From positions 1 through 24,510 of the forward strand of contig CANFOR010000012.1 in assembly GCA_947448675.1 (NCBI GenBank): DNA of 24,510 nt, read 5' to 3'. Origin of the DNA: Betaproteobacteria bacterium. Lineage in GTDB: Bacteria > Pseudomonadota > Gammaproteobacteria > Burkholderiales > Burkholderiaceae_C. Positions within the stretch are counted from its first letter, which is position 1. The number at the start of each line of letters is the position of its first letter. The position numbers were made by a program, and so were the translations under genes. Below, in pieces: positions 23,750 to 24,510 of the stretch. The notes under the pieces were generated by a model. That model worked only from the letters and a program-made list of their open reading frames with translations. It had not been told where the DNA came from and did no database searches.

Positions 23750-24510
23750 ATGTTTGCTGTTCCATCCGTTTCCGCCGAGCGCCTGCCTGCCTTGCTGCGC
23801 GGCATGCCCAAGGCCGAGCTGCATATCCACATTGAGGGCTCGCTGGAGCCGGAGCTGATTTTTGCTTTGGCGCAGCGCAATGGTTTGCAGCTGCCTTATG
23901 CCAGCGTGGAGGCGCTGCGTAGTGCCTACGCCTTTAGCAACTTGCAAAGCTTCTTAGATATCTATTACGCCGGTGCTTCGGTGCTCCTGTATGAGCAAGA
24001 TTTTTACGATATGGCCCGCGCCTACCTTGCGCGGGCAGCTAGCGAAAATGTAGCAGTGGCCGAAATATTTTTCGACCCGCAAACCCATACCGCGCGCGGC
24101 TTGACCATGGCCACGGTGCTGCGTGGCTTGCACCGTGCCTGCGTTGACGCGCAGGCCGAGTGGGGCATCAGCGCCTCGCTCATCCTGTGCTTTTTGCGAC
24201 ATTTGAGTGAGGAGGACGCCTTTGCCGCGTTGGAGCAGGCGCTGCCCTTGCGCGACCTGTTCATCGGTGTGGGCCTGGACTCCAGCGAGCTGGGCCACCC
24301 GCCCGAGAAGTTTGCCCGCGTGTTCCAGCGCTGCAAAGCCCTTGGCTTGCACTTGGTCGCGCATGCGGGTGAAGAAGGCCCGCCCGCTTACGTGTGGGCC
24401 GCGCTGGATGTGCTGCAGGTCGAGCGCATCGACCACGGAGTGCAATCGGTGCACGACGCCGCGTTGATGCAGCGCCTAGCGCACAGCCGCATGCCGCTTA
24501 CCGTGTGCCC
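23750..24510 (+). CDS. Adenine/adenosine deaminase family protein, 3' end outside window
   Basis: The frame is open from ATG 23750 to the window end (253 codons), so the gene is truncated only by the window. GGGAG lies 7 nt before the ATG. Zinc-site motifs of the family are present: HIHIEG (His25, His27) near the start, then HAGEEGPP and RIDHGV, and MPLTVC at the end. The wording around them (IEGSLEPELIFALAQRNG, SFLDIYYAGASVL, AEIFFDPQTHT, GVGLDSSELGHPP) is closer, from memory, to the prokaryotic adenine deaminases of the Add-like type than to true adenosine deaminase. It would convert adenine to hypoxanthine (or adenosine to inosine). Placement after the nucleoside importer supports a purine-salvage role. 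A GCTA-N9-TAGC motif lies in frame at 24038. Confidence 0.88.
   Translation, partial: MFAVPSVSAERLPALLRGMPKAELHIHIEGSLEPELIFALAQRNGLQLPYASVEALRSAYAFSNLQSFLDIYYAGASVLLYEQDFYDMARAYLARAASENVAVAEIFFDPQTHTARGLTMATVLRGLHRACVDAQAEWGISASLILCFLRHLSEEDAFAALEQALPLRDLFIGVGLDSSELGHPPEKFARVFQRCKALGLHLVAHAGEEGPPAYVWAALDVLQVERIDHGVQSVHDAALMQRLAHSRMPLTVC

Overview
The window looks like chromosome from a betaproteobacterium of the order Burkholderiales, most likely family Comamonadaceae. This rests on the GC-rich codon use, a DUF1631-family protein, a DUF3579 protein divergent from argD-argF, a long arginine/glycine-rich RNase E divergent from rluC, and a BMP-type nucleoside ABC transporter next to an adenine-deaminase-like gene. 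I recognised no rRNA, tRNA, CRISPR array, transposase or phage gene. Most of the window is ordinary core and metabolic sequence. The interesting parts are small regulatory, repeat and relict elements between and inside the genes.

Layout. Positions 2-2197 (+) hold the tail of a DUF1631 protein, a TVP38/DedA-type membrane protein and a FAD monooxygenase, all with overlapping ends. Positions 2229-8317 (-) hold an FAD amine-oxidase-like protein of lower GC, a 1075-residue class III cyclase/AAA/TPR regulator and kynureninase (kynU). A 361-nt gap leads to a SulP transporter with STAS and cyclic-nucleotide-binding domains (8679-10772, +). It converges on argF, which is translationally coupled to argD (10785-12910, -). 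The argD leader contains a terminator-like hairpin. DUF3579 (13132-13461, +) converges on rne (13567-16689, -), which ends at a clear intrinsic terminator.

Positions 16690-17321 form a long gap holding the rne leader. After it comes a broken toxin-antitoxin locus (Phd-like antitoxin start joined to a 5'-truncated DUF3368 PIN toxin). Its stop overlaps rluC (17817). rluC overlaps the ATPase of a purine-nucleoside-type ABC transporter, followed by two permeases and a BMP lipoprotein (18785-23572). A long imperfect palindrome and a terminator close this operon. An adenine/adenosine deaminase gene then runs off the window end.

How the genes fit together: the BMP transporter and the deaminase form a plausible purine uptake and salvage unit. 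argD and argF are arginine biosynthesis. The cyclase-like regulator and the cNMP-binding SulP transporter are about 2 kb apart and could be signal source and receiver, but the cyclase has unusual substrate-site residues. A family of 17-bp palindromes of the form GCTA-N9-TAGC, mostly with A/T-rich cores, is scattered through genes and gaps across the window and is the main unexplained pattern. I see no clear wholly new multi-gene system.
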